A stretch of 10,993 nt of DNA from Propionibacteriaceae bacterium (GTDB lineage Bacteria; Actinomycetota; Actinomycetes; Propionibacteriales; Propionibacteriaceae), in assembly GCA_905372155.1 (NCBI GenBank), contig CAJPNZ010000104.1:1-10993 (forward strand), given 5' to 3'. Below the pieces are notes generated by a model. It made no database searches. It worked only from the letters and a program-made list of their open reading frames with translations, and had not been told where the DNA came from. A program made the position numbers and the translations under genes. Below are positions 1-6,822 of the stretch, one piece after another (positions within the stretch are counted from its first letter, which is position 1; the number at the start of each line of letters is the position of its first letter).

Positions 1-142
1 CACCAGCGCATCCCCGGCTCCCACGGAGAAGACAACTTCCCAGAGTTCCAAGACCAAGACCAGCAGCAGGACAGCCAGCGGAACCAACCCGTCACCGAGC
101 ACGACGCCAAGTGCTGACACACCCGTTTGCCGGGTAAGTTGA
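1..142 (+). CDS. C-terminal tail of a probable LCP-family (LytR-CpsA-Psr) envelope protein, partial
   Basis: The gene enters from the left edge, is read in the frame starting at base 2, and stops with TGA at 140-142. About 46 residues are visible. They are rich in Ser, Thr, Pro and Lys, and end in ADTPVCRVS. A low-complexity Ser/Thr/Pro tail with a cysteine close to the end is common in actinobacterial LCP proteins, which transfer glycans from lipid carriers to peptidoglycan outside the membrane. An LCP gene also lies next to the TIGR03089/manC region in mycobacteria. The stop is only 4 bases before the next start, which suggests one operon. No catalytic LCP domain is visible, so the family call rests on composition and context. 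Two other readings of the stretch exist: frame 1 stops at 115-117, and a hydrophobic peptide is open on the minus strand. Confidence 0.45.
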   Translation, partial: TSASPAPTEKTTSQSSKTKTSSRTASGTNPSPSTTPSADTPVCRVS

Positions 143-149
143 TCGCGTG
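135..149 (+). promoter_or_regulatory. Predicted leaderless promoter of the ExoA-like glycosyltransferase
   Basis: TAAGTT at 135-140 is followed by exactly six bases and then the GTG start at 147, so transcription would begin at or beside the start codon. No Shine-Dalgarno precedes the GTG. CTGACA at 114-119 resembles a -35 box, but the spacer is short at 15 bases. The -10 overlaps the stop codon of the upstream gene. Confidence 0.4.
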
Positions 150-1133
150 ATTCCCGAACCCGTCAGTGTCGTCATGCCCGTCCGCAATGAGGAGCCGCAC
201 CTGGAGGCCGCCGTCGGGCGTGTCCTGGCCCAGGGATATGGGGGCGAACTGGAGGTGGTGATCGCGGTGGGGCCGAGCAGCGACCGCACCCGGGAGATCG
301 CCGACTCCCTGGCGGCCACCGATGACCGGATCGTCGTGGTGGACAACCCGACGGGTTTCACCCCGGCCGGCCTCAACCTGGCCATCGAGGCGGCCAGCCA
401 CGAGATCATCGTCCGCGTCGACGGCCACGCCGAACTGTGCCCGGGATACATCACCACCGCGGTGGAAACCCTCCGGGCGACGGGGGCCGCCAACGTCGGC
501 GGCCTGATGGACGCCCAGGGCCGCACGCCCTTCGAACAGGCCGTCGCGGCGGCGTACAACTCACACCTGGGCCTCGGGGGCGGCGGGTTCCACCTGGCCG
601 CCACGCCGGCGGGGCCTGCGGACACCGTCTTCCTGGGCGTTTTCCGCCGAGACGCCCTGAAGGAGGTCGGTGGTTTCGACGAATCCCTGCACCGCGCTCA
701 GGACTGGGAACTCAACTACCGGCTCCGTCGCGCCGGCCACCTGGTGTGGTTCACCCCGGAACTGAGGGTCGTCTACCGCCCCCGTTCCAGCCTGCGGGCC
801 CTGGCGAAACAGTTCCACCTGACGGGGCGGTGGCGGCGTGAGGTCGTCAGGCGACACCCCGACACCGCGAGCCGCCGCTACCTCGCCCCGCCCGCCGCCG
901 TCCTGGGCACGGGCGTCGGTCTGGGAGCCGGAATGACCGGGGTGTGGCTGCGGCGGCCCTGGCTGGCCGCCATGCTCGTCTTCCCGGTGCTGTACCTGGG
1001 TTTCCTCGTCTTCGCGACCCTGACCATGCGCGACGTGCCGGCAGCGGCGCGGCTCCGGTTGCCCGTGGTGCTGGCGACCATGCACCTGGCCTGGGGAACC
1101 GGGTTCCTCAGAGGGCTTCCCCGACGCGGGTGA
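147..1133 (+). CDS. Family 2 glycosyltransferase, ExoA-like, with C-terminal membrane segments
   Basis: This 328-residue protein should transfer a sugar from a nucleotide donor to a membrane-bound acceptor on the cytoplasmic face. A GT-A fold start is visible as SVVMPVRNEEPHLEAAV near residues 6-22. The metal-binding position is VDGH at 91-94, where family members carry DxD or a variant. QDWELNYRLRRAG from residue 185 corresponds to the acceptor-side ED/QDxE plus R-x-R motif. After residue 245 there are about three hydrophobic segments (roughly 250-269, 273-293 and 304-322), matching ExoA-type enzymes that start succinoglycan-like glycans. The GTG start at 147 was chosen because the conserved domain begins five codons later. 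The donor sugar cannot be read from sequence; the nearby manC and manB make GDP-mannose a reasonable candidate. Its 3' end overlaps the convergent TIGR03089 gene by 26 bases. Confidence 0.85.
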   Translation: MIPEPVSVVMPVRNEEPHLEAAVGRVLAQGYGGELEVVIAVGPSSDRTREIADSLAATDDRIVVVDNPTGFTPAGLNLAIEAASHEIIVRVDGHAELCPGYITTAVETLRATGAANVGGLMDAQGRTPFEQAVAAAYNSHLGLGGGGFHLAATPAGPADTVFLGVFRRDALKEVGGFDESLHRAQDWELNYRLRRAGHLVWFTPELRVVYRPRSSLRALAKQFHLTGRWRREVVRRHPDTASRRYLAPPAAVLGTGVGLGAGMTGVWLRRPWLAAMLVFPVLYLGFLVFATLTMRDVPAAARLRLPVVLATMHLAWGTGFLRGLPRRG

Positions 1134-1788
1134 GAAGGGCCTTCTCCTCGGCGGCGATCCGGGAGACGCGCTCGGGAGAGGTGCCTGTCACCACGACCGT
1201 CGAGCCACCCCCCAGCACCGGGGAGACCAACAACATCCGCACGCTCTCCCAACCCGGAGGCGGATCCGTGAACAGGAGCCGCTGATCCGACCCCGGGAAA
1301 CGCTCCAGCCCCGCACGGGTGATGTCCGGCAGCCACGCCGGGTCGTCCGGGGAAACAGGCTCCACCCAGTGAACGTCCGGTTCCGCCAGCACATCCGCGT
1401 AGTCCGTGCAGTCCGCGGGAAGATCCGGGAGGCCCAGCCCGAGGGGATGCAGCGAGCACATCACGGTGACGGGACCCCTGATCTGGCTAGCCGGACCGAC
1501 CACCGCGAGCACCGCGTCACCGTCGTCCCGTTCCGCCACGGGGCAACCGCGCTGCCAGATCGCGGCCACCCATATCGCAGTCACCCAGTGCCCCGGGTCG
1601 GTGTTGACCAGGTCCAGATGAACGGGTGCCCCGGCCTCCACGCCGAGGCTGTCCAGCATGTTGACGGTCTTGTCCACCCAGTTCGTGAAGGTCGTCCCGG
1701 ACAACTCCACCCGGGAACCGGAGGCTTCGTCGTAATGGGTGAACAGCGGCGATGCCCCGGGGCGTCCGCCAAGTTTCTCGATGAACAT
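1108..1788 (-). CDS. TIGR03089 family protein (truncated adenylate-forming-enzyme-like)
   Basis: The 226-residue product matches the actinobacterial TIGR03089 family, of which M. tuberculosis Rv3268 is a member. It opens with the family pattern of a short helix, then FTHYDEASGSRVELSGTTF, then NWVDKTVNML. This resembles the N-terminal subdomain of acyl-CoA synthetases and other ANL enzymes. It is less than half the length of a full ANL ligase, and the usual Ser/Thr/Gly-rich AMP-binding loop (TSGTTGxPK type) is not visible, so adenylation activity is doubtful. The function of the family is unknown to me. The gene is convergent with the glycosyltransferase on its left and divergent from manC on its right. 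The ATG start has no Shine-Dalgarno but a -10-like hexamer six bases upstream. Family identity is fairly secure; biochemical role is open. Confidence 0.8.
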   Translation of the reverse strand: MFIEKLGGRPGASPLFTHYDEASGSRVELSGTTFTNWVDKTVNMLDSLGVEAGAPVHLDLVNTDPGHWVTAIWVAAIWQRGCPVAERDDGDAVLAVVGPASQIRGPVTVMCSLHPLGLGLPDLPADCTDYADVLAEPDVHWVEPVSPDDPAWLPDITRAGLERFPGSDQRLLFTDPPPGWESVRMLLVSPVLGGGSTVVVTGTSPERVSRIAAEEKALLTRVGEAL

Positions 1789-1823
1789 GGTCCGATGCTA
1801 GAGGTGCACATCAGGCCTGCCAT
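1786..1823 (-). promoter_or_regulatory. Predicted leaderless promoter of the TIGR03089 gene
   Basis: On the minus strand TAGCAT (plus coordinates 1795-1800) stands exactly six bases before the ATG (1786-1788). ATGGCA (1818-1823) sits 17 bases further upstream and matches four of six -35 consensus positions. A short inverted repeat, TGCAC at 1805-1809 and GTGCA at 1825-1829, brackets the -35 and could be an operator, though it is too short to rely on. Confidence 0.45.
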
Positions 1824-1926
1824 CGTGCATCGGTGAAAGCCGCCCGGGAGGTCTTGTCGGTCGATGGGCGTTGGACCTTGCCGGTCGTTCTCCACGTGTA
1901 GAGGCCCCATGGTTCTCCGTTTCCCA

Positions 1927-1963
1927 TTGCGAGACGCCACATCCCAACTAAAGTCCTGTCATG
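1927..1963 (+). promoter_or_regulatory. Predicted leaderless promoter of manC
   Basis: TTGCGA (1927-1932), a 16-base spacer, TAAAGT (1949-1954) and six bases lead directly to the ATG at 1961. Both hexamers match four of six consensus positions. No Shine-Dalgarno is present, so a leaderless mRNA is the simplest reading. The rest of the 172-base gap between the divergent TIGR03089 and manC genes (1789-1960) shows no coding potential I can support. Confidence 0.5.
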
Positions 1964-3040
1964 CGTTACGTGGTGATAATGGCGGGCGGCTCGGGCACGA
2001 GGCTGTGGCCTCTCTCGAGACAGGGAACGCCCAAGCAACTTCTGGAACTCTTCGACGGGCGGAGCCTGCTGCGGCTCGCGTATGAACGGGTGGCAGGCCT
2101 GCTGCCTGATGATCGGATTCTCGTGTGCACATCCCGCACCTATGTGGATGTCGTTGTCCGGCAGCTTCCCGAGCTGCCGAGGGAAAACCTGCTCGGGGAA
2201 CCCGTCGGGCGTGATTCGCTGAGCGCCGTCGCATGGTCCGCTGCGGTCCTCGAGCAACGCGATCCGGAGGCCGTCGTCGCCATGCTGAGCGCCGATCACA
2301 TCATCACCCCCGTCGAAGGGTTCCGTGTCGCGCTGGAACGCGCCTTCGGTGTGGCGGAGACCAGGCCCCAGGCTCTCGTGACGATGGGAGTCGTTCCCAC
2401 CGAGGCCCACACGGGATTCGGGTACCTGCACCGCGGTAGGTGCGTTGACGAGAAACTGGATGCCTGGCAGGTCTCGGAGTTCAAGGAGAAACCGGAGATC
2501 CACGTGGCCGAGCGCTATCTGGCCTCGGGGGAGTACTGGTGGAACGCAGGGATGTTCGTATGGCGTGTCAAGACCTTGCTGGAGCAGCTGGACACATTGG
2601 TGCCGGACACCGCCGAAAAAGTGCGCAGGATCGCTGCGCACAATGAGCTCCTTGACGAGCTGTTCCCCACTCTTCTCAAAACCTCCGTCGACTATGCGGT
2701 CATGCAGCCTGTCTCCCACGGCAAGGGCAGCGCAGAGGTGCTGGCAGTCGGGCTGGACGTCTCCTGGAAGGACGTCGGTAGTTACCAGAATCTCGCCGAG
2801 CAGTTCCTGCTGGACGAGCACGGGAACCGGGTCGACGGGCGTAGCATGAGCCTGGATTCCTCAGGGTGTGTGATCATCAACACCGCTGGTGGGAGGCATG
2901 TTGTGGCGACGATGGGACTCCAGAACATGCTAGTCGTTCACACCACGGTGGCCACTCTCGTTGCCCCCCTGGCGGAGACCGGGCGGATCCGTGAGCTGGT
3001 GGAGCTGGTGCGCGAAGGACACGGAGCCGAATACGCCTGA
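1961..3040 (+). CDS. manC: Mannose-1-phosphate guanylyltransferase (GDP-mannose pyrophosphorylase)
   Basis: This cytoplasmic enzyme joins mannose-1-phosphate and GTP to form GDP-mannose and pyrophosphate, supplying the donor for mannosylated lipids and glycans. The nucleotidyltransferase signature is complete: AGGSGTRLWPLSR from residue 8, followed by P24 and K25, which contact the nucleotide phosphates. FKEKP at 174-178 and WWNAGMF at 193-199 are the sugar-site motifs typical of this family. At 359 residues it is a single-function enzyme and lacks the C-terminal mannose-6-phosphate isomerase (cupin) domain of the roughly 480-residue bifunctional proteins. The mycobacterial equivalent near whiB2 (Rv3264c) is named manB in some annotations, so symbols differ between genomes. 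Its partner, phosphomannomutase, is at 9000-10370. The ATG places the signature at the usual distance from the N-terminus and lies six bases after a -10-like hexamer. Confidence 0.95.
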   Translation: MRYVVIMAGGSGTRLWPLSRQGTPKQLLELFDGRSLLRLAYERVAGLLPDDRILVCTSRTYVDVVVRQLPELPRENLLGEPVGRDSLSAVAWSAAVLEQRDPEAVVAMLSADHIITPVEGFRVALERAFGVAETRPQALVTMGVVPTEAHTGFGYLHRGRCVDEKLDAWQVSEFKEKPEIHVAERYLASGEYWWNAGMFVWRVKTLLEQLDTLVPDTAEKVRRIAAHNELLDELFPTLLKTSVDYAVMQPVSHGKGSAEVLAVGLDVSWKDVGSYQNLAEQFLLDEHGNRVDGRSMSLDSSGCVIINTAGGRHVVATMGLQNMLVVHTTVATLVAPLAETGRIRELVELVREGHGAEYA

Positions 3041-3418
3041 CGGATGGTTCCTGTAACAAACGATGCTTGGGCAAGAATCAGGCATGAACACGCAGGAGGA
3101 GCGTAGGACGCGGGCACTTGACCAAACGGAGGACAGGGGGGAGCCCAGATCGGGGCTGTTCGCCCATCTGACGCAGGTAGGATTGGGTCATACCTTCAAC
3201 CTTCAACTTAATCTGCCGTCGAGGGTCTCGGTTCTCGAGGCGGTGATGGTCCATCAAGGCGGAGGACGTTTCGGCCGTGACGGTCGGTGGCGGTCCGACG
3301 GTGAGAACGGAGCAGGTGGTTTCTCCTTGGGATTCCATCTCCGGCGGGTGGTGAACGGTTGGGGGATGATGTGGATTTGTCCGCCCGGTTTTGGTGCAAG
3401 CCGACTCGCCGGACGGGC
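3041..3418. other. Long intergenic region upstream of whiB, no supported gene
   Basis: Together with the whiB promoter this makes 428 bases between manC and whiB. An open frame at 3063-3422 has low-complexity Gly/Arg-rich content and no recognisable domain or ribosome site, so I do not call it a gene. I see no convincing terminator after manC: there is no strong stem followed by T residues. TAATCT at 3209-3214 could be a distal -10 for whiB, with TTGGGT at 3183-3188, but the 20-base spacer is poor. CTTCAAC is repeated in tandem near 3193-3207. Long regulatory upstream regions are common for developmental wbl genes, so control sequences here are plausible but not demonstrated. Confidence 0.4.
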
Positions 3419-3464
3419 TTGACGCGAAGGAACCGCACGTGTGTAATTTGGGCCAGAGAGGGGG
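3419..3464 (+). promoter_or_regulatory. Predicted whiB promoter and ribosome binding site
   Basis: TTGACG (3419-3424), a 17-base spacer and TGTAAT (3442-3447) form a good housekeeping-type promoter. An overlapping TAATTT at 3444-3449 is an alternative -10. Transcription would begin near 3455, leaving a very short leader that contains the purine-rich AGAGAGGGGG at 3455-3464, a plausible Shine-Dalgarno four bases before the ATG at 3469. Unlike most genes in this window, whiB therefore appears to have a led transcript. Confidence 0.5.
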
Positions 3465-3468
3465 CAAA

Positions 3469-3726
3469 ATGGACGACATCTGGACGTTGGGGGTGAACGC
3501 CGAAGATGAATTCGCCTGGCACCAGCATGCATTGTGTGCACAGACGGATCCTGAGGCATTTTTCCCGGAGAAGGGGGGGTCAACCCGCGAGGCGAAGCGC
3601 GTGTGCTCAAGTTGCACGGTCCGTGCTGAATGCTTGGAGTACGCGTTGGCCAATGATGAACGTTTCGGAATTTGGGGTGGACTGTCGGAACGTGAGCGGC
3701 GAAAGTTGAAGCGCCAGGCCATCTGA
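3469..3726 (+). CDS. whiB: WhiB-family iron-sulfur transcription factor (WhiB2/WhmD-like)
   Basis: The 85-residue protein has the full Wbl signature. Four cysteines (C23, C46, C49, C55) are spaced C-x22-C-x2-C-x5-C and should bind a [4Fe-4S] cluster. The GIWGG turn (residues 67-71) follows, then an Arg/Lys-rich DNA-contacting tail. Wbl proteins bind region 4 of the primary sigma factor and respond to redox or nitric oxide; WhiB2/WhmD members are needed for septation in mycobacteria and Streptomyces. Assignment to the WhiB2 branch rests on the DUF3499/ManB/zincin neighbourhood shared with mycobacterial whiB2, not on a tree. The ATG at 3469 is preferred over an in-frame GTG at 3391, because the longer form would place the promoter inside the gene and add 26 residues not seen in this family. 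Third-position GC is about two-thirds, visibly lower than in flanking genes. The 91 bases to the next start contain a large inverted repeat. Confidence 0.92.
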   Translation: MDDIWTLGVNAEDEFAWHQHALCAQTDPEAFFPEKGGSTREAKRVCSSCTVRAECLEYALANDERFGIWGGLSERERRKLKRQAI

Positions 3727-3732
3727 AGCAGC

Positions 3733-3832
3733 TGCCTGACTCGTCAAACCACCGGTTGGGCTATCGTCAGGGGTGTGTCCCCCGAGGATCGGGGGCCTGC
3801 TGACAGGAGGAACCGGCTTGACGAGTCAGGCA
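3733..3832 (+). promoter_or_regulatory. Structured leader: 15-bp perfect inverted repeat enclosing the ribosome site of the large glycosyltransferase
   Basis: TGCCTGACTCGTCAA (3733-3747) is the exact reverse complement of 3818-3832. Inside it, CCGGTT (3752-3757) pairs with AACCGG (3811-3816), GTCAG (3766-3770) with CTGAC (3800-3804), and CCCCCGA (3779-3785) with TCGGGGG (3789-3795) across a GGA triloop. In RNA this makes a long interrupted hairpin. The right arm is the first five codons of the glycosyltransferase, including its TTG start, and the Shine-Dalgarno AGGAGG (3805-3810) lies in an internal loop. Local pairing of CTGAC/GTCAG copies gives a competing fold. A weak -10, TATCGT (3762-3767), lies between the arms. 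There is no T-run for an intrinsic terminator and no flanking target duplication. Confidence 0.65.
3805..3820 (+). promoter_or_regulatory. Shine-Dalgarno and TTG start deciding the glycosyltransferase start
   Basis: AGGAGG (3805-3810) is a perfect Shine-Dalgarno seven bases before the in-frame TTG at 3818. The ATG at 3833 would be 22 bases away, too far. The GTG at 3773 has no ribosome site and lies five bases after the weak TATCGT hexamer, so a leaderless longer form is possible but less likely. Confidence 0.7.
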
Positions 3833-6820
3833 ATGGCAGACAACCTCTGGGCCTGGATCGACGAGGAGTCGGAGCCCGAGCCGGTTGAAGCGATAGATTC
3901 CCGCATGGTGGCCGCGGTGATGGTGGTTCACAATGCGGAGGAGTGGTTGCCGCGCCAGCTACGGGCTTTGGCTGCGTTGAATCCCCGCCCGGCGATGTTG
4001 GTGGCGGTGGACAACGGATCAACCGATTCGTCCCGGCAACTGCTGGAGAAGGCTCGTGCGTCGGGGATCATCAGCGGTGTGCTGGATGGCGACAGGACCT
4101 TTGGTTTCGGCGCAGCGGTAGCCGCTGCGATACCTCCTGACGCGCCGTGGATCTGGCTGCTGCACGACGATTCGGCTCCTCGTCCCAACACTTTGGGGCA
4201 GCTGTTGCAGGGAGCGGCCAGAACGGGGGCGGCCGTCCTGTACCCGAAGCTGCTCCAGCCGCGTCGCCGCAACTATCCGGAGACACTCGCCGAGATCGGG
4301 CAGTCGATCACTCGGACGGGGCGGCGCGTGGCCATCGTCGACAACGGGGACATCGACCAGGGGCAGGAGGTCTCTGAGCCCGTCCTGGGTGGTTCCACGG
4401 CCGGAATGCTGATCCGCGGCGACGTGTGGCGCCAACTCGGCGGCTTGGCACCGGAACTGCCACTGCACCGCGACGGGGTGGACTTCGGGTGGCGCGCCAA
4501 TGAAGCCGGGCACAAGGTCGTGACATGGCCGGAGGCCGCCCTGACCCATCGCCAGTCCGGCAGAACAGGAGAGCGACGTGGCGCTCTCGCGCGGGAAGCG
4601 CACGAGATCGACCGCCTCGCCGCTCTTCGTGTGGCGGCTGCCCGCGGCGTGAAACCGGCCTCGACCGCCCGGCTGGTGCTTGGGAGCTGGTTTCGCGCCA
4701 TCGGATTCCTCCTGGCCAAATCCCCCCGGCTCGCGGGCGCCGAGCTGCGAGCCGCTCGCAGATTCGCTTCAACCCGCGCTCAGGTGAAAAGCCTGGCAGC
4801 TCGGTCGGTGGGCAACGAAGACGTTTCCCGGTTGCTTCCCAGACGCTATTGGTCCGTGCGCAATGCACTCGACCGGCTGGGGGCGGACCTGGCCGACCGG
4901 TACCGGGACTTCACGAACCAGGAATCCGGTTTCAGCATCGACGAGATGACCGGGGATGATTTCGCCGGCGGGCCCTCCCAACGCCGGTTCCTGGCTCCCC
5001 TGACGATCCTGACATTGTTGCTGTTGGTGGCAGGGGGAGTGGCCCTGCGAAATCTGCTCGGACTCGGGGATGTGTTTGGCGGCGGTTTGCTCCCAGCCCC
5101 TGAGAACATCGGGAAGGCATGGGACGCCGCGTTGAGCCCGACCGTCGGCCTCGCGGGCTCCGATGCGCCGTGGCTCATGATCGGGGCCCTGCTGTCCACC
5201 CTCTCGTTCGGTAGTCCGCAGTTGCTGGTTTTTCTGGCCCTAGGGCTGGCGCCTCTACTTGCGGGCCTTTCCGCACACGCTTTCCTGCGTCGCTTCGAGG
5301 TGCCCCGCACCACGTCGGCGATTGCTGCAGGCGCATGGGCAGGAGCCGTGATCCTGCTTGGTCTGGTGACGGCAGGCGACGCCGCGGGCATGATGCTCGC
5401 AATCGTCCTGCCACAGCTCGCATCCTCCATCCAACGGATGGCCGTCGACGACAGTCTCGGAGCCGAACGGCTCCGGGCGCCCGCCAGCACAGCAGCCTGG
5501 TTGTTGGTCGGCTCCGCTGCCTGGCCGGTGCTGCTGGTACTGGGAATCCTCGGCGGGATCATCTGGGTGATCCGGGATCGTTTCGTCTGGTTGCCGGTGC
5601 TGATTGCACTCGTTCTTCCGATGATTTTCCTGGCTCCGTGGATTCCATCACTGATCACCCATCCGAGCCGTCTTCTCACGGGACCCGACCCGTTGGCCTG
5701 GCCCACGTGGACACCGGCCTCGTTGGCCACCCTGTTCGGACGGATCCTGCCCTCCGGGTTGCCGCTGTGGGCAAACATCGCTTTCTTCGCGGTCCTGGGA
5801 GTGGCGGCGGGCTACGCCATCTGCACTATCCGGAGTACGCGAATCCGTCTGCTCTCGATCGCTGGGATCGGGCTGCCGCTCATCGCAGGGGTGGTGCTCT
5901 CCCGGATCGCATTGCCGGTGAACGGCGGAGAAGCGCGGGCCCTGCTCTCGGGCTGGGCCCTGCTGACGGTGGCGGGTCTGCTCGCCCCGGTCGTCGCCAT
6001 GAGGCTCCGGGACGAGAAGGCCGGGGCGGATCTGCGCGTCCTGCTCGCCTGCCTCTCCACGGTCTCACTGCTGGCAGCCGGGGTCTGGGCGGTCATCGGC
6101 TTCGCGGGCCCCGTCTCCAACCACCCCTCCGAGCTCGGCTTCGCCCGCGGCGTGGTGGTCTCGGAGCGTCAGACCCGGGTCCTGATGATCGAGACCAAAC
6201 CTGACGAGGGACTGAGATGGAACGTGGTCGATTCCTCCCAACCCGGCTGGGGCACGGCTGAACGCAACCCGGTGGGTGCCTTCCACGACGACTTCGCGGC
6301 CCTCGTGCAGCTGCTCGGAGGCGGTGACGCACCGGAGAATCTGGCCGATCGCCTGCAGGACCTCGGCGTCAGCCACGTGTGGATGAAGGGATTCAGCACC
6401 GAACAGCTGGCAGCCGTCGGGAACGCCGCAGGTCTGACGCGCTCCCCGGTGGACGGGGACACCGTCATCTGGACGGTGGTGGAGCTTCCCTCCCGCCTGC
6501 ACATCGTCGACGAGAACGGCAGCAGGGCCATCCTGGACGGGACCGTCACGGCCGCCGCCACCGAACGTCGCCTGGTGCTCGCCGAACCTCCCGACGATCG
6601 ATGGCGGGTCCGCATCGATGGGCAGGAACTCACCCCGCTCCCCGAGGGCGAGAAGGTGACCTTCGTTGTTCCCGCGGGCCTCGCGGGGAAGGTGACCTGG
6701 GGCATGATGCCGGCGTGGTGGATGGTCGGCCTGCAGGTCGGTGTCGTCGTGTTGATCATCGGCCTGGCGGCTCCCACGATCGGAGGCTCCTCAGGGGCCC
6801 GGCGCGGACTGGAGGACTGA
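3818..6820 (+). CDS. Large membrane glycosyltransferase: GT2 domain fused to a polytopic membrane region and an extracytoplasmic C-terminal region
   Basis: The 1000-residue product begins with a cytoplasmic GT-A family 2 domain (about residues 28-250). VDNGSTD at 64-70 and LLHDDSAP with HDD at 116-118 form the nucleotide- and metal-binding sites. GGSTAGMLIR at 191-200 and HRDGVDFGWR at 217-226 cover the acceptor and catalytic region. A basic, helical linker follows to about residue 388. From about 392 to 765 there are roughly ten or more hydrophobic segments, then a soluble stretch of about 200 residues (766-965), and a final membrane helix near 966-988 ending in a short basic tail. The layout suggests that one protein transfers a sugar inside and handles or transports the product outside; that is inference. 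The substrate is unknown. The TTG start is set by the AGGAGG site. DUF5719 follows two bases after the stop and is probably co-translated. Confidence 0.85.
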   Translation: MTSQAMADNLWAWIDEESEPEPVEAIDSRMVAAVMVVHNAEEWLPRQLRALAALNPRPAMLVAVDNGSTDSSRQLLEKARASGIISGVLDGDRTFGFGAAVAAAIPPDAPWIWLLHDDSAPRPNTLGQLLQGAARTGAAVLYPKLLQPRRRNYPETLAEIGQSITRTGRRVAIVDNGDIDQGQEVSEPVLGGSTAGMLIRGDVWRQLGGLAPELPLHRDGVDFGWRANEAGHKVVTWPEAALTHRQSGRTGERRGALAREAHEIDRLAALRVAAARGVKPASTARLVLGSWFRAIGFLLAKSPRLAGAELRAARRFASTRAQVKSLAARSVGNEDVSRLLPRRYWSVRNALDRLGADLADRYRDFTNQESGFSIDEMTGDDFAGGPSQRRFLAPLTILTLLLLVAGGVALRNLLGLGDVFGGGLLPAPENIGKAWDAALSPTVGLAGSDAPWLMIGALLSTLSFGSPQLLVFLALGLAPLLAGLSAHAFLRRFEVPRTTSAIAAGAWAGAVILLGLVTAGDAAGMMLAIVLPQLASSIQRMAVDDSLGAERLRAPASTAAWLLVGSAAWPVLLVLGILGGIIWVIRDRFVWLPVLIALVLPMIFLAPWIPSLITHPSRLLTGPDPLAWPTWTPASLATLFGRILPSGLPLWANIAFFAVLGVAAGYAICTIRSTRIRLLSIAGIGLPLIAGVVLSRIALPVNGGEARALLSGWALLTVAGLLAPVVAMRLRDEKAGADLRVLLACLSTVSLLAAGVWAVIGFAGPVSNHPSELGFARGVVVSERQTRVLMIETKPDEGLRWNVVDSSQPGWGTAERNPVGAFHDDFAALVQLLGGGDAPENLADRLQDLGVSHVWMKGFSTEQLAAVGNAAGLTRSPVDGDTVIWTVVELPSRLHIVDENGSRAILDGTVTAAATERRLVLAEPPDDRWRVRIDGQELTPLPEGEKVTFVVPAGLAGKVTWGMMPAWWMVGLQVGVVVLIIGLAAPTIGGSSGARRGLED

Positions 6821-6822
6821 AG

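Noticed and set aside
1..122. Divergent minus-strand membrane peptide starting near GTG 120-122.
   Set aside because: The Leu/Val-rich translation looks like a membrane helix, but Leu/Val runs arise on the opposite strand of Ser/Thr/Gln/Asp-coding repeats. The plus-strand Ser/Thr/Pro-rich tail fits the LCP context and abuts the next gene. The evidence on both sides is thin.
3063..3422. 119-codon plus-strand frame between manC and whiB.
   Set aside because: No ribosome site, no recognisable domain, Gly/Arg-rich composition. It also runs into the predicted whiB promoter.
3391..3468. Longer whiB form starting at GTG 3391.
   Set aside because: The extra 26 residues are not Wbl-like, and they contain the predicted TTGACG/TGTAAT promoter. 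The ATG at 3469 has its own purine-rich ribosome site.
3078..3722. 214-codon minus-strand frame covering whiB and its upstream region.
   Set aside because: It is fully antisense to whiB, whose four cysteines and GIWGG motif are unambiguous, and its translation shows no domain.
3773..3817. GTG at 3773 as start of the large glycosyltransferase.
   Set aside because: It has no ribosome site and would add 15 non-conserved-looking residues encoded by the hairpin. The TTG at 3818 has a perfect AGGAGG at ideal spacing. A leaderless 3773 form is not fully excluded.
3733..3832. The inverted repeat read as a 100-bp miniature transposable element.
   Set aside because: The flanking bases show no target-site duplication, no second copy was noticed in the window, and the right arm is the coding start of a gene.
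4846..5778. 310-codon minus-strand frame inside the large glycosyltransferase.
   Set aside because: It is antisense to the membrane region of a well supported gene and has low-complexity Arg/Ser/Pro-rich content with no domain.
6379..6822. N-terminal extension of the DUF5719 frame back to 6379.
   Set aside because: It overlaps the well supported glycosyltransferase in another frame. The ATG at 6823 has a GGAGG ribosome site and begins a normal membrane anchor.
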